From positions 1 through 10,303 of the forward strand of contig NZ_CP086386.1 in NCBI RefSeq assembly GCF_020889625.1: a stretch of 10,303 nt of DNA. Reading direction: 5' to 3'. Origin of the DNA: Deinococcus radiophilus. Its GTDB lineage: Bacteria > Deinococcota > Deinococci > Deinococcales > Deinococcaceae. Position numbers and translations under genes: made by a program. Every line of letters starts with the position of its first letter. Positions within the stretch are counted from its first letter, which is position 1. The notes below the pieces were generated by a model. It was given only the letters and a program-made list of their open reading frames with translations. It was not told the origin of the DNA and searched no databases. Positions 1 through 5,687 of the stretch are shown in pieces.

Positions 1-1236
1 GATATAGGTCTAGAACAAGCAGGATTCCGCAGCCTCGTTGCAGTTGAAAAAGACGCATTGGCACGTCAAACAATTCAGGCCAACCGACCAGAAATTGTGT
101 TGTTCGAGGATGTTACTGAAGTTACTGGTCAAGAGATTCGGGAAAGGTCATCTCTGGGAGAAGCTGAACTTGACCTCCTTGCAGGCGGCCCCCCATGCCA
201 GTCCTTTAGTGTCTTCGGGAACCGTGATGGTGTCGTCGATAAGCGTGGACAGCTCGTGTATGACTACGTCCGCCTCGTCTCAGAACTGCGGCCCAAGGTT
301 TTCGTGATGGAGAACGTCAGGGGGCTGCTCTCCATTCCAGTTATTCCCAAGAAGAAACTTGAAGGCCTACCGACTGAGGAAAAGCGCCACCTAACCGAAC
401 CGGGATCCCTTCTTCGGATGTTGCTCAAGGACTTTGAAGCCTTGGGCTACCGTGTGGACTGTTTCGTGGTGAATTCCGTGAACTATGGAGCACCACAGAT
501 ACGCGAACGCATCATCTGTATCGGGAACCGTGCGAACCTAGTCGCGCAGTTTCCCCAGCCCCTTTACAGCAATCGTCCGGAAGATAATCTGCCCCCCTTC
601 CGTACCCTTGGGGATGCCATTGGAGAAGGTTTTGAAGATCCTATGCCCGAAGTGATGAACTTCAGCGAGAGGAAATTAAAGTACCTAGCGATGGTGCCAG
701 AAGGGGGTAACTGGCGCAGTCTGCCTGTAGAGGTGCAGAAAGAGTCTATGGGCAAATCGTGGTATCTGAAGGGTGGGAGAAGCGCGTACTGGCGCAAACT
801 TTCCTTCTCTTTCCCTTCACCGACAGTCGTTACCATGCCTAACCATGCCGGGACGAGCATGTGTCACCCGACAGAACTTCGTGCCATCAGTGTCGGGGAG
901 GCTGCTGCCATTCAGGAATTCCCACGTGAGTGGGTATTTTGTGGCAAAACACCCGACAAATTCAGGCAGATTGGTAATGCTGTACCGACAAGGTTAGGAG
1001 AAATAGCGGGTCAAGTTGCTCAGACACTTCTCGCGCAGATGGAGAACCAGCAGGAACCCGCAGTCGAACTTATCCCCTCGCGTATTGAACATATTCGCCC
1101 CCATGTGCGAACACGAATTTTTTGGAAGAAGGGAAGAGCCTTTGCTGGAGATGTGAGTTACTACGAGGACAATGAAGAGGACGAAACATCAGAAAACAAT
1201 CAGCCTAGCTTGTTTGACGAAGTCGTCAACCGTTGA
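1..1236 (+). CDS. C5 cytosine DNA methyltransferase (main part; gene begins at 10247 across the circular junction)
   Basis: This enzyme methylates carbon 5 of cytosine in a short target and would protect DNA from the neighbouring endonuclease. In full-length numbering (430 residues) the canonical motifs appear in order: motif I at 12-28, motif IV GGPPCQSF with catalytic Cys85, motif VI MENV at 122-125, motif VIII QIRER at 185-189, motif IX around HPTELRAISVGEAAAIQEFP at 308-327, and motif X GNAVP at 344-348. The target-recognition stretch is the region of roughly 190-290 before motif IX. About 80 acidic, low-complexity residues follow motif X, a longer tail than the usual core. Within this window the first in-frame start would be TTG at 58, but that discards motif I and is not the real start. 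The 3' end overlaps the convergent endonuclease gene by 11 bp. The target sequence cannot be read from the protein by eye. Confidence 0.95.
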   Translation, partial: DIGLEQAGFRSLVAVEKDALARQTIQANRPEIVLFEDVTEVTGQEIRERSSLGEAELDLLAGGPPCQSFSVFGNRDGVVDKRGQLVYDYVRLVSELRPKVFVMENVRGLLSIPVIPKKKLEGLPTEEKRHLTEPGSLLRMLLKDFEALGYRVDCFVVNSVNYGAPQIRERIICIGNRANLVAQFPQPLYSNRPEDNLPPFRTLGDAIGEGFEDPMPEVMNFSERKLKYLAMVPEGGNWRSLPVEVQKESMGKSWYLKGGRSAYWRKLSFSFPSPTVVTMPNHAGTSMCHPTELRAISVGEAAAIQEFPREWVFCGKTPDKFRQIGNAVPTRLGEIAGQVAQTLLAQMENQQEPAVELIPSRIEHIRPHVRTRIFWKKGRAFAGDVSYYEDNEEDETSENNQPSLFDEVVNR

Positions 1237-2047
1237 TCTTCTCCAAAATCTCATACCAATTAACGCTGCCATCCTCACTTACGTGAGTTTGGTAGCTTCT
1301 ATTGAAAGCATCGACATAGTTTGCTAGCAATTCTCTGGCTTCCTCTCTTACATTGGCATCCTTCAAGCCCTTGAGTATACCTTCCATTATCCATCTTTGC
1401 GTCTGGGGTTCTCCACCGTTAATCCATGTCCAGAAGTCTTTGCCGACTTTAACTACAGCAAAGTTGTCTAAGGTGGTCAGGTCGTGATTAATGCTGGTTT
1501 CTCTTTGTATTCCTACGGCAATGTCATACTTGTCGGTCATCTCATCTGGTCTGCCATAGATGATGCCGACTACGATGCCGTCGTAGTCTTTGCCATATCG
1601 AGCATAAATCTCTTTGAAGGAGTTGTTGAGGTTCTGCGCCTGACCGAGCTGAATAGTCCATCTTCCGGCCTTTAATGAGACTAAATACAGCTTGCCGTCG
1701 ATGTTCACGATGTGGTCAATGTCACTGAAGATGGAACCTTCGTAAGGACGGGTAGACCTCCTAAACTTGGCGTCTAGCTTCTGTGTCCCAAATACGCGAG
1801 GAAGAATCTTCTCGTCCATCAATTTGCCGAAGCCTGTGTTGTGGCCTGACATGAGATGCCCCGCCAGAAGTAGGGAGCCTAGGTCGGCGAAACCGTCCGC
1901 GTGGTGCAGCTCGTACAGAATCGGAATCAGGAAAGGGTTGACCGACATAGTGTCGTGCATCTCGCCGCGAAGCTTCCCAAGGCGCTGTCTCGCCCACCAC
2001 ACCGTCTCCTGTGCCACTGACTCAACAATTTGTTCCCTAGTTCGCAT
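1226..2047 (-). CDS. Type II restriction endonuclease partner of the methyltransferase (PD-(D/E)XK type, TdeIII-like from memory)
   Basis: This 273-residue soluble protein is encoded tail-to-tail with the methyltransferase, as expected for a type II restriction-modification pair. A probable nuclease core is FSDIDHIV (Asp109, Asp111), then a strand leading to SLKAGRWTIQ (Ser124-Leu-Lys126), matching a D...(x)xK metal-binding fold. Serine stands where Asp or Glu is usual, as in the SxK subgroup where the acid is supplied from elsewhere; Glu146 in the following helix is one candidate. Other conserved-looking blocks are GHNTGFGKLMDEK at 68-80 and DKYDI. From memory these resemble TdeIII-type enzymes (reported GGNCC cutters), but I cannot verify family or specificity here. 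The ATG at 2047 has AGGA about 9 bases upstream. Base composition is lower in GC than the mobilisation genes, consistent with acquired cargo. Confidence 0.82.
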   Translation of the reverse strand: MRTREQIVESVAQETVWWARQRLGKLRGEMHDTMSVNPFLIPILYELHHADGFADLGSLLLAGHLMSGHNTGFGKLMDEKILPRVFGTQKLDAKFRRSTRPYEGSIFSDIDHIVNIDGKLYLVSLKAGRWTIQLGQAQNLNNSFKEIYARYGKDYDGIVVGIIYGRPDEMTDKYDIAVGIQRETSINHDLTTLDNFAVVKVGKDFWTWINGGEPQTQRWIMEGILKGLKDANVREEARELLANYVDAFNRSYQTHVSEDGSVNWYEILEKING

Positions 2048-2160
2048 CGTTCTGGATCCTACCTTCTAATTTTGGAATCTGGACAATGATTACACATAAC
2101 TCAGCGAAGGTTGAAGGATAGAAGGCAATGTTGTTTTAGATCACGCCCTAAACTAACACC

Positions 2161-2180
2161 GAAGAAGTGGAAGTTTCTTC
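2161..2180. repeat. 6-bp inverted repeat upstream of the resolvase
   Basis: GAAGAA (2161-2166) and TTCTTC (2175-2180) are separated by 8 bases. It lies between a weaker 5-bp pair (TTTAG 2135-2139 / CTAAA 2148-2152) and the strong 12-bp repeat at 2189-2223. Alone it could be chance. It is listed because three dyads in a row upstream of a serine resolvase are what a multi-subsite res region would look like. Confidence 0.35.
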
Positions 2181-2188
2181 AGTATTTC

Positions 2189-2223
2189 TGTATGGATAGG
2201 TTCGGTTTTCTCCTATCCATACA
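2189..2223. repeat. 12-bp perfect inverted repeat, candidate resolvase site or operator
   Basis: TGTATGGATAGG (2189-2200) is repeated in perfect inverted form as CCTATCCATACA (2212-2223) around an 11-base spacer. The 35-bp span with 12-bp arms resembles the layout of a serine-resolvase binding subsite, where a dimer contacts two inverted 12-bp sequences. It sits directly before a TTGTTA -35-like element and 32 bp before the resolvase start, so bound resolvase could also repress its own gene. There is no T-run to make it an intrinsic terminator. Confidence 0.65.
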
Positions 2224-2224
2224 C

Positions 2225-2252
2225 TTGTTAGAAATAATTTAAACTCTAAACT
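2225..2252 (+). promoter_or_regulatory. Candidate promoter of the resolvase gene
   Basis: TTGTTA at 2225-2230 and TAAACT at 2247-2252 are separated by 16 bases. A second TAAACT lies at 2240-2245. The proximal hexamer ends only 3 bases before the ATG at 2256, so the exact start of transcription and translation is uncertain. The -35 element begins just after the perfect inverted repeat. Confidence 0.4.
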
Positions 2253-2255
2253 GAC

Positions 2256-2933
2256 ATGACAGAACTAGAGCCCCCGAGGAAGACGAGAAAAACGACCCCT
2301 AAAGAGAAGGCTGTCCTCACCCCTTCTAGCCCTCTCCAACGAGGTCAGCGTGTGGGCTATATCCGAGTCAGCACCACCAACCAGAACACCGACCGCCAGT
2401 TGGATGGAGTGGAGTTAGACCGTGTATTTACCGACAAGGCTAGCGGGAAAAACGCCGACAGAGACGCACTCAAAGAACTCCTTGCTTATGTCCGCGAGGG
2501 TGATACAGTGGTGGTTCATTCGCTAGACCGCTTGGGGCGCAGCTTGGGAGACCTCCTGGAACTCGTCTCTCAGATTACAGGGAAGGGAATAACCGTCCGT
2601 TTTGTACAGGAAGACCTCGTTTTCTCGCCTGACACCAATAACCCTATGTCCAATCTTTTGTTAGGGGTTATGGGTTCTTTCGCGCAGTTCGAGAGGGCTG
2701 TCATGTTGGAAAGACAGCGAGAAGGCATCCAGAAGGCCAGGGAGCAGGGACGTTATCAAGGCCGGGTTTTGGCCCTCTCCCCCGATCAGGTTGAAGAACT
2801 GCGAACCCGCGCCGCCAACGGGGAAAATAAATCCGCACTGGCACGCGAATATGGCATCAGCCGACCTGTTCTATATGACTATCTGAATAACCGACAGGCA
2901 AAACTCAAGACCCCGCGTTATTCGAGTACCTGA
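2256..2933 (+). CDS. Small serine recombinase (resolvase/invertase family)
   Basis: This 225-residue site-specific recombinase probably resolves plasmid multimers or once belonged to a transposon. The catalytic domain starts near residue 32 with VGYIRVST (nucleophile Ser39). It continues through SLDRLGRS at 89-96, the helix-E region around FAQFERAVMLERQREG (142-157), and ends with a helix-turn-helix near 175-211 (LSPDQVEELRT... ALAREYGISRPVLYDYL). A basic, Pro/Thr-rich extension of about 31 residues precedes the fold, longer than in most resolvases, so a later start is possible. No Shine-Dalgarno precedes ATG 2256. The last codons lie on DNA that overlaps the decayed methyltransferase fragment on the other strand, suggesting a rearrangement junction there. 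The likely recombination site is the dyad region just upstream. Confidence 0.93.
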   Translation: MTELEPPRKTRKTTPKEKAVLTPSSPLQRGQRVGYIRVSTTNQNTDRQLDGVELDRVFTDKASGKNADRDALKELLAYVREGDTVVVHSLDRLGRSLGDLLELVSQITGKGITVRFVQEDLVFSPDTNNPMSNLLLGVMGSFAQFERAVMLERQREGIQKAREQGRYQGRVLALSPDQVEELRTRAANGENKSALAREYGISRPVLYDYLNNRQAKLKTPRYSST

Positions 2934-3213
2934 ACATAGTCAATGGACTGCTGGGTGGCTTCGTCGAAGTCACGGCCCCGTATCTTGTTAGCCATGAACA
3001 GACCGGGCCACAGCAGGTCAATGTGGCCACAGTCTGAACCCTTTTCCAGTCCGGCCACTTTTCTCTCGAAAGCGACCACACGGCGATGGTCAATGCAGTA
3101 GACGGCTAAAAACTCGTTTTAGAACTCTGGGCCTCAGCGTTTTCCTTTACTGCGTCAGCCCAACGCTCAGCAAACTGCGCGGCGCGGGTGTGGATTTCAT
3201 TCCAGGTGAGCAT
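2918..3213 (-). pseudogene. Decayed N-terminal fragment of a large MmeI/PglX-like DNA methyltransferase-endonuclease
   Basis: On the minus strand ATG 3213 opens MLTWNEIHTRAAQFAERW, which I recognise as the usual start of very large class I DNA methyltransferases (type IIL/MmeI-like or PglX-like). The frame hits a stop after about 35 codons, near 3107. The adjacent frame then continues the same family pattern: FLAVYCIDHRRVVAFERKV, GHIDLLWPGLFMA, RGRDFDEATQQSIDY, ending at a stop at 2918-2920. A single-base deletion near 3115-3127 explains the shift. In intact relatives the segment after DLLWPG carries an EHK-type nuclease motif; here it reads ANKI, so it is also degraded. Only about 95 of the expected 900-plus residues remain. 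It occupies the otherwise empty stretch between resolvase and the next gene. Family assignment is from memory. Confidence 0.7.
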
Positions 3214-3253
3214 CTACCAAGTATGCCCGCAGCAGCAGTAAGAGGCGCTTGGT

Positions 3254-4006
3254 TCAGTTCTGCTCAACGGCGCTTTGTGCAGTGACGCGAGGCTTCTTAT
3301 TCGTACTTGCAAGCTTTTTGAGTATTGCCTGTATCCAGCGTCGAGCATCTATACCGCGGCCTAGTCGGTTATCATATTCAGCCAAAATGGCATACTGCTG
3401 CTCCACTATTTCCATTTTCTTAGGCAAGATATTGCCTCCGTATACATGTTCAATGCGGTAAGCCAAAGTTTCAGCGGCTCTTTGACTTCTCTCGTCGTAT
3501 AACCAGCGGTCATCCTCGTATATTTCAAGTCGCACTTTAGTATTTTTCATTGCAGGGATAACTTCCCGCATTAATTCCCAATCGCTGGCATTTTCGAATT
3601 CTTTCCAGCTAATAGGGTGAAAGTGGTTTTTTATCTGTTCAGTGGTTTTCTCTGGCTCATTCAGTCGAAAAATACCCTCCTCATAGCCATAGTCTACCCA
3701 TAACGGATACCCACTTGATACCTTGTCATCCTCATTAAGCATCTTTAAGGTATAAGGGTTAATCATCGGATTATAATACATCTCTTTCAATTGTTCAAGG
3801 GCTTTCTCTTGCTCTTCCGTCAGCTTTGTACCTTTTCTTTGCAGAGTGGTAAAAGACACAAGGGCACCATCAATACCTTTATGAGCGGTGCGTCCACTCT
3901 CGCCAATTTCCCACCAATTAAAATGAGGTGCACCTTTAAGACGCTTCTCAACTCTAAGTTTTATAAGCTCGCGGCTTATTTGTTGTTCGTAGGATTCTGC
4001 ACCCAT
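3254..4006 (-). CDS. Hypothetical protein of unknown function, downstream of the candidate rep gene
   Basis: I do not recognise this 250-residue protein. It is soluble, highly charged, and has no signal peptide, membrane segment, nucleotide-binding loop or obvious helix-turn-helix. Visible features are an aromatic patch FNWWEIGESGRTAHKGIDGA near 29-48, a charged helical stretch around 61-76 (LTEEQEKALEQLKEMYY), a central acidic aromatic segment, and a basic C-terminus (KKLASTNKKPRV). The start at ATG 4006 is secure: AGGAGG lies 5 bases upstream. It follows the candidate rep stop by 36 bases on the same strand, so the two are probably co-transcribed. Its GC content is visibly lower than that of rep, suggesting acquired cargo. 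No terminator is visible after its stop. Functions such as plasmid maintenance or defence are possible but unsupported. Confidence 0.8.
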   Translation of the reverse strand: MGAESYEQQISRELIKLRVEKRLKGAPHFNWWEIGESGRTAHKGIDGALVSFTTLQRKGTKLTEEQEKALEQLKEMYYNPMINPYTLKMLNEDDKVSSGYPLWVDYGYEEGIFRLNEPEKTTEQIKNHFHPISWKEFENASDWELMREVIPAMKNTKVRLEIYEDDRWLYDERSQRAAETLAYRIEHVYGGNILPKKMEIVEQQYAILAEYDNRLGRGIDARRWIQAILKKLASTNKKPRVTAQSAVEQN

Positions 4007-4042
4007 GATTGCCTCCTGTTATAACTTTTTTTGCTTCCGGTG

Positions 4043-5443
4043 TTAATCGGCAGCTTCGGCAAGGGTGGCGGTGATGGACTGGAAGCGCCGCTTGGGTGGC
4101 CGCTTGCCTTCCTGACGCTGTAACTCCGCCACCACCCAAGCGGCGCGGCTGCGGATGTTATCCAACTCGCGGAGCTGCACCGTCAGGCGGGTCAGGGTAG
4201 CAGCAAATGCGGGGCAGCGGCCCGCTCTATAGGCCATCCAGATCTGCTTGGCCCAGTAGGCGACGCTGTGTGTGTCCTCTAGACCCTGCGCTAGCAGCTC
4301 AGCGGTACGGTGTACGGTTGCGGCCATATGCTCGGCGCTCTGGGTGGGGCCGGTTTCCTGCATGGTTGCCAGCTCAGCAGCCGCATCGGTGATCCCCGTC
4401 TGGGACGACTCCGAGAAAATGCAACAGTCATTATAACGGGGGTTATCTAAATCTAAGTTCGGTGTAACGAAGGTATATAATGTATGTAATGTCACGCTAT
4501 CCTCAGTGAATTCTTTTGACTGTTGCATTTTAATAAATTCGGAATTTCTTGGCTGAATTATGCCAATATCAGAAAGAACCGCGTAAGAGGTTTTGCGGGC
4601 TGCTCGGTCTGCGTCCATGTCGCGTATGGTGCGGCTGTCCTCAGCAAAGTCGCCCTCTGGGCCTCCGTGCAGGTGGGCGCGGGTGTTTGGCTGCATCCTA
4701 ACGGCGTATAGCGTCCCTGTGGCTACCGTCATGCTCTCGCCTGTTGCCAGTGTCATGCTGCTGTGGTGGCTACGTGCGTCCACGTATCCGAGTTGCTCCA
4801 GTTTCTGCGTCCATCTCCAAACGGTGGCGCGGTTGGCCCCTAGATAACCCGCCAGCAGCTCGGCGGGGCAGTGGATAACAACCTGGCTCACATTGGGCGA
4901 GTACCCCCGCGCACGGGCCGTGTGGCGGGCGAGGTGGTCAAGCAACCGTGCAAGGGCGGTTGCTCCCTCTGTGCCAGCCCCTCTGCCCCGCTTTGGGCGC
5001 AGCGCTTCCAGGTCTAGCAGCTCGTCCAACTGGTAACGGCCCCATCCCGTCGCTGTAAGGGCTGTATCTGCCTGAGCAGGGTTGTCGAGGGCTGTCTGCA
5101 CCCGTTCGCGCTGCGTGGCCCTGTCCTGGGCCTCCTGTGCGGCGCGGGCCTCGGCCTCTGGATTGGTCCAGTCGGGCGCGGTCATCAACGCGGTCAGGTT
5201 CTCGGCGCTGTCTGCTATACGAGTCTGAGCCTTCTGGTTGCGGTAGTCACGCAAGTAGCGCTGCACGTCTGGCACGAAGTCGGGCAAGACTGTCGGGCGC
5301 TGTTCTCCAACCTGCTGAGGAGCTGTCTGAGGTTGCTCGGTAGGTTCGGGTTGGTCGCCAAAATTGAGGCGGGCATGAACCTGCGCCATGAGTTTGGCGG
5401 CAATCGCCTCTGCGTGAGCGGCGCGGACGGCAAGATTAGCCAT
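4043..5443 (-). CDS. Winged-helix protein, candidate plasmid replication initiator
   Basis: This 466-residue protein is the only plausible replication gene on the plasmid, which is the main reason for the call. The N-terminal 150 residues are Ala/Gln-rich and helical. A helix-turn-helix follows at about 188-226 (CPAELLAGYLGANRATVWRW, then LEQLGYVDARS), typical of winged-helix DNA-binding domains in Rep proteins. A linker at about 295-343 is encoded by strikingly AT-rich DNA. The C-terminal 120 residues are helical and basic at the end (GKRPPKRRF). I chose ATG 5443 because AAGGG sits 9 bases upstream; the TTG at 5449 is too close to that site. The start overlaps a 34-codon leader ORF by 8 bases, implying translational coupling. 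A plain transcriptional regulator is the alternative. No rolling-circle HUH motif is visible. Confidence 0.65.
   Translation of the reverse strand: MANLAVRAAHAEAIAAKLMAQVHARLNFGDQPEPTEQPQTAPQQVGEQRPTVLPDFVPDVQRYLRDYRNQKAQTRIADSAENLTALMTAPDWTNPEAEARAAQEAQDRATQRERVQTALDNPAQADTALTATGWGRYQLDELLDLEALRPKRGRGAGTEGATALARLLDHLARHTARARGYSPNVSQVVIHCPAELLAGYLGANRATVWRWTQKLEQLGYVDARSHHSSMTLATGESMTVATGTLYAVRMQPNTRAHLHGGPEGDFAEDSRTIRDMDADRAARKTSYAVLSDIGIIQPRNSEFIKMQQSKEFTEDSVTLHTLYTFVTPNLDLDNPRYNDCCIFSESSQTGITDAAAELATMQETGPTQSAEHMAATVHRTAELLAQGLEDTHSVAYWAKQIWMAYRAGRCPAFAATLTRLTVQLRELDNIRSRAAWVVAELQRQEGKRPPKRRFQSITATLAEAAD
4416..4531. repeat. AT-rich island bounded by 15-bp perfect inverted repeats inside the rep gene; candidate origin
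   Basis: AAAATGCAACAGTCA (4416-4430) and its perfect complement TGACTGTTGCATTTT (4517-4531) enclose 86 bases. By hand count 4416-4560 is about one third GC, against about 70% at 4621-4680 in the same gene. Inside are a smaller dyad ATAAC-GGGG-GTTAT near 4432-4446 and runs such as GTATATAATGTATGTAATG. The reading frame stays open throughout. Some plasmid families, notably RepA_N, place the origin within the rep coding sequence; applying that here is inference. Confidence 0.6.
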
Positions 5444-5540
5444 GAGCAACGCCCTTAATTGTGGTTTTAGTGGTGTTGTAGCGTTTTCCGCGCAGTGCTA
5501 TGATTGCACTACGCGCAACGCTCGCGGCTAAGTTGTTCAT
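5436..5540 (-). CDS. 34-residue leader peptide overlapping the rep start
   Basis: An ATG at 5540, preceded by AAGGA at 9 bases, opens a 34-codon frame (MNNLAASVARSAIIALRGKR, then YNTTKTTIKGVAHG) whose TAA at 5438-5436 lies just past the rep ATG. The 8-base overlap ATGGCTAA is the classic arrangement for translational coupling: ribosomes finishing the leader can restart on rep. The middle of the ORF encodes a strong hairpin (5480-5522), so leader translation would have to unwind it. The peptide is basic with a short hydrophobic centre. Its sequence probably matters less than the act of translating it. It is similar in principle to coupled leader peptides of IncFII-type repA genes, but no homology is claimed. 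Confidence 0.6.
   Translation of the reverse strand: MNNLAASVARSAIIALRGKRYNTTKTTIKGVAHG
5480..5522 (-). promoter_or_regulatory. Long RNA hairpin within the rep leader ORF
   Basis: Read as minus-strand RNA, AGCGTT pairs with AACGCT (6 bp), then CGCGTAGTGC pairs with GCACTGCGCG (10 bp including one G-U) around the 7-base loop AATCATA, with a G/GAA internal loop. The 3' arm AACGCT could instead pair with GGCGTT, which overlaps the rep ribosome site at 5448-5453, so two mutually exclusive folds are possible. This looks like a translational control element. Alternatively the DNA dyad could be a protein operator. Confidence 0.6.
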
Positions 5541-5568
5541 TGTTCTGGTTCCTTAGTTGCTTGAGCTA

Positions 5569-5598
5569 ACACCCCTCGCCTCCTACAGCGGGGGGTGT
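5569..5598 (-). repeat. Stem-loop in the untranslated leader of the rep transcript
   Basis: On the minus strand ACACCCC pairs with GGGGTGT (7 bp). After one mismatch CGC pairs with GCG, leaving the 8-base loop TGTAGGAG. It lies between the candidate promoter (5611-5638) and the leader ribosome site. No U-run follows, so it is not a standard terminator. The loop contains AGGAG, a possible antisense or ribosome contact, but that is only a suggestion. Confidence 0.45.
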
Positions 5599-5610
5599 CG
5601 CGTTATGGGG

Positions 5611-5638
5611 AGTGTATCACATCTATTATCAATTGCAA
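5611..5638 (-). promoter_or_regulatory. Candidate promoter of the leader-rep unit with overlapping TTGCAA repeats
   Basis: On the minus strand TTGCAA (5638-5633) and TACACT (5616-5611) are spaced by 16 bases, a good housekeeping-type promoter. The -35 lies within the palindrome ATTGCAAT (5632-5639), and a second near copy TTTGCAAT (5642-5649) begins one helical turn away. Two palindromic boxes in phase over a -35 suggest a repressor or Rep binding site. Confidence 0.5.
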
Positions 5639-5660
5639 TCGTTTGCAATACAACTAATTG

Positions 5661-5685
5661 CGGGCACTGTAGCCGACTAGGCCCG
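5661..5685 (-). terminator. Weak terminator-like hairpin after the coupling-protein gene
   Basis: Just past the coupling-protein stop, CGGGC and GCCCG form a 5-bp outer stem with a nested TAG/CTA stem. The following bases are only moderately T-rich, so termination here would be inefficient and some read-through into rep is possible. Confidence 0.3.
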
Positions 5686-5687
5686 AC

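Noticed and set aside
58..1236. Methyltransferase starting at TTG 58
   Set aside because: This start would remove motif I; the frame is open to base 1 and continues from 10247 across the circular junction.
2905..3093. 62-codon minus-strand frame after the resolvase
   Set aside because: It is the third frame of the decayed methyltransferase fragment; the recognisable family pattern lies in the other two frames.
4416..4531. MITE-like insertion with 15-bp terminal inverted repeats inside rep
   Set aside because: No target-site duplication flanks the arms (CGAG on the left, AATA on the right), and the reading frame passes through without disruption. A functional element of rep or the origin fits better.
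4870..4878. DnaA box (AGTGGATAA, one mismatch to TGTGGATAA)
   Set aside because: A single near-match inside GC-rich coding sequence and far from the AT-rich island; expected by chance at about this frequency.
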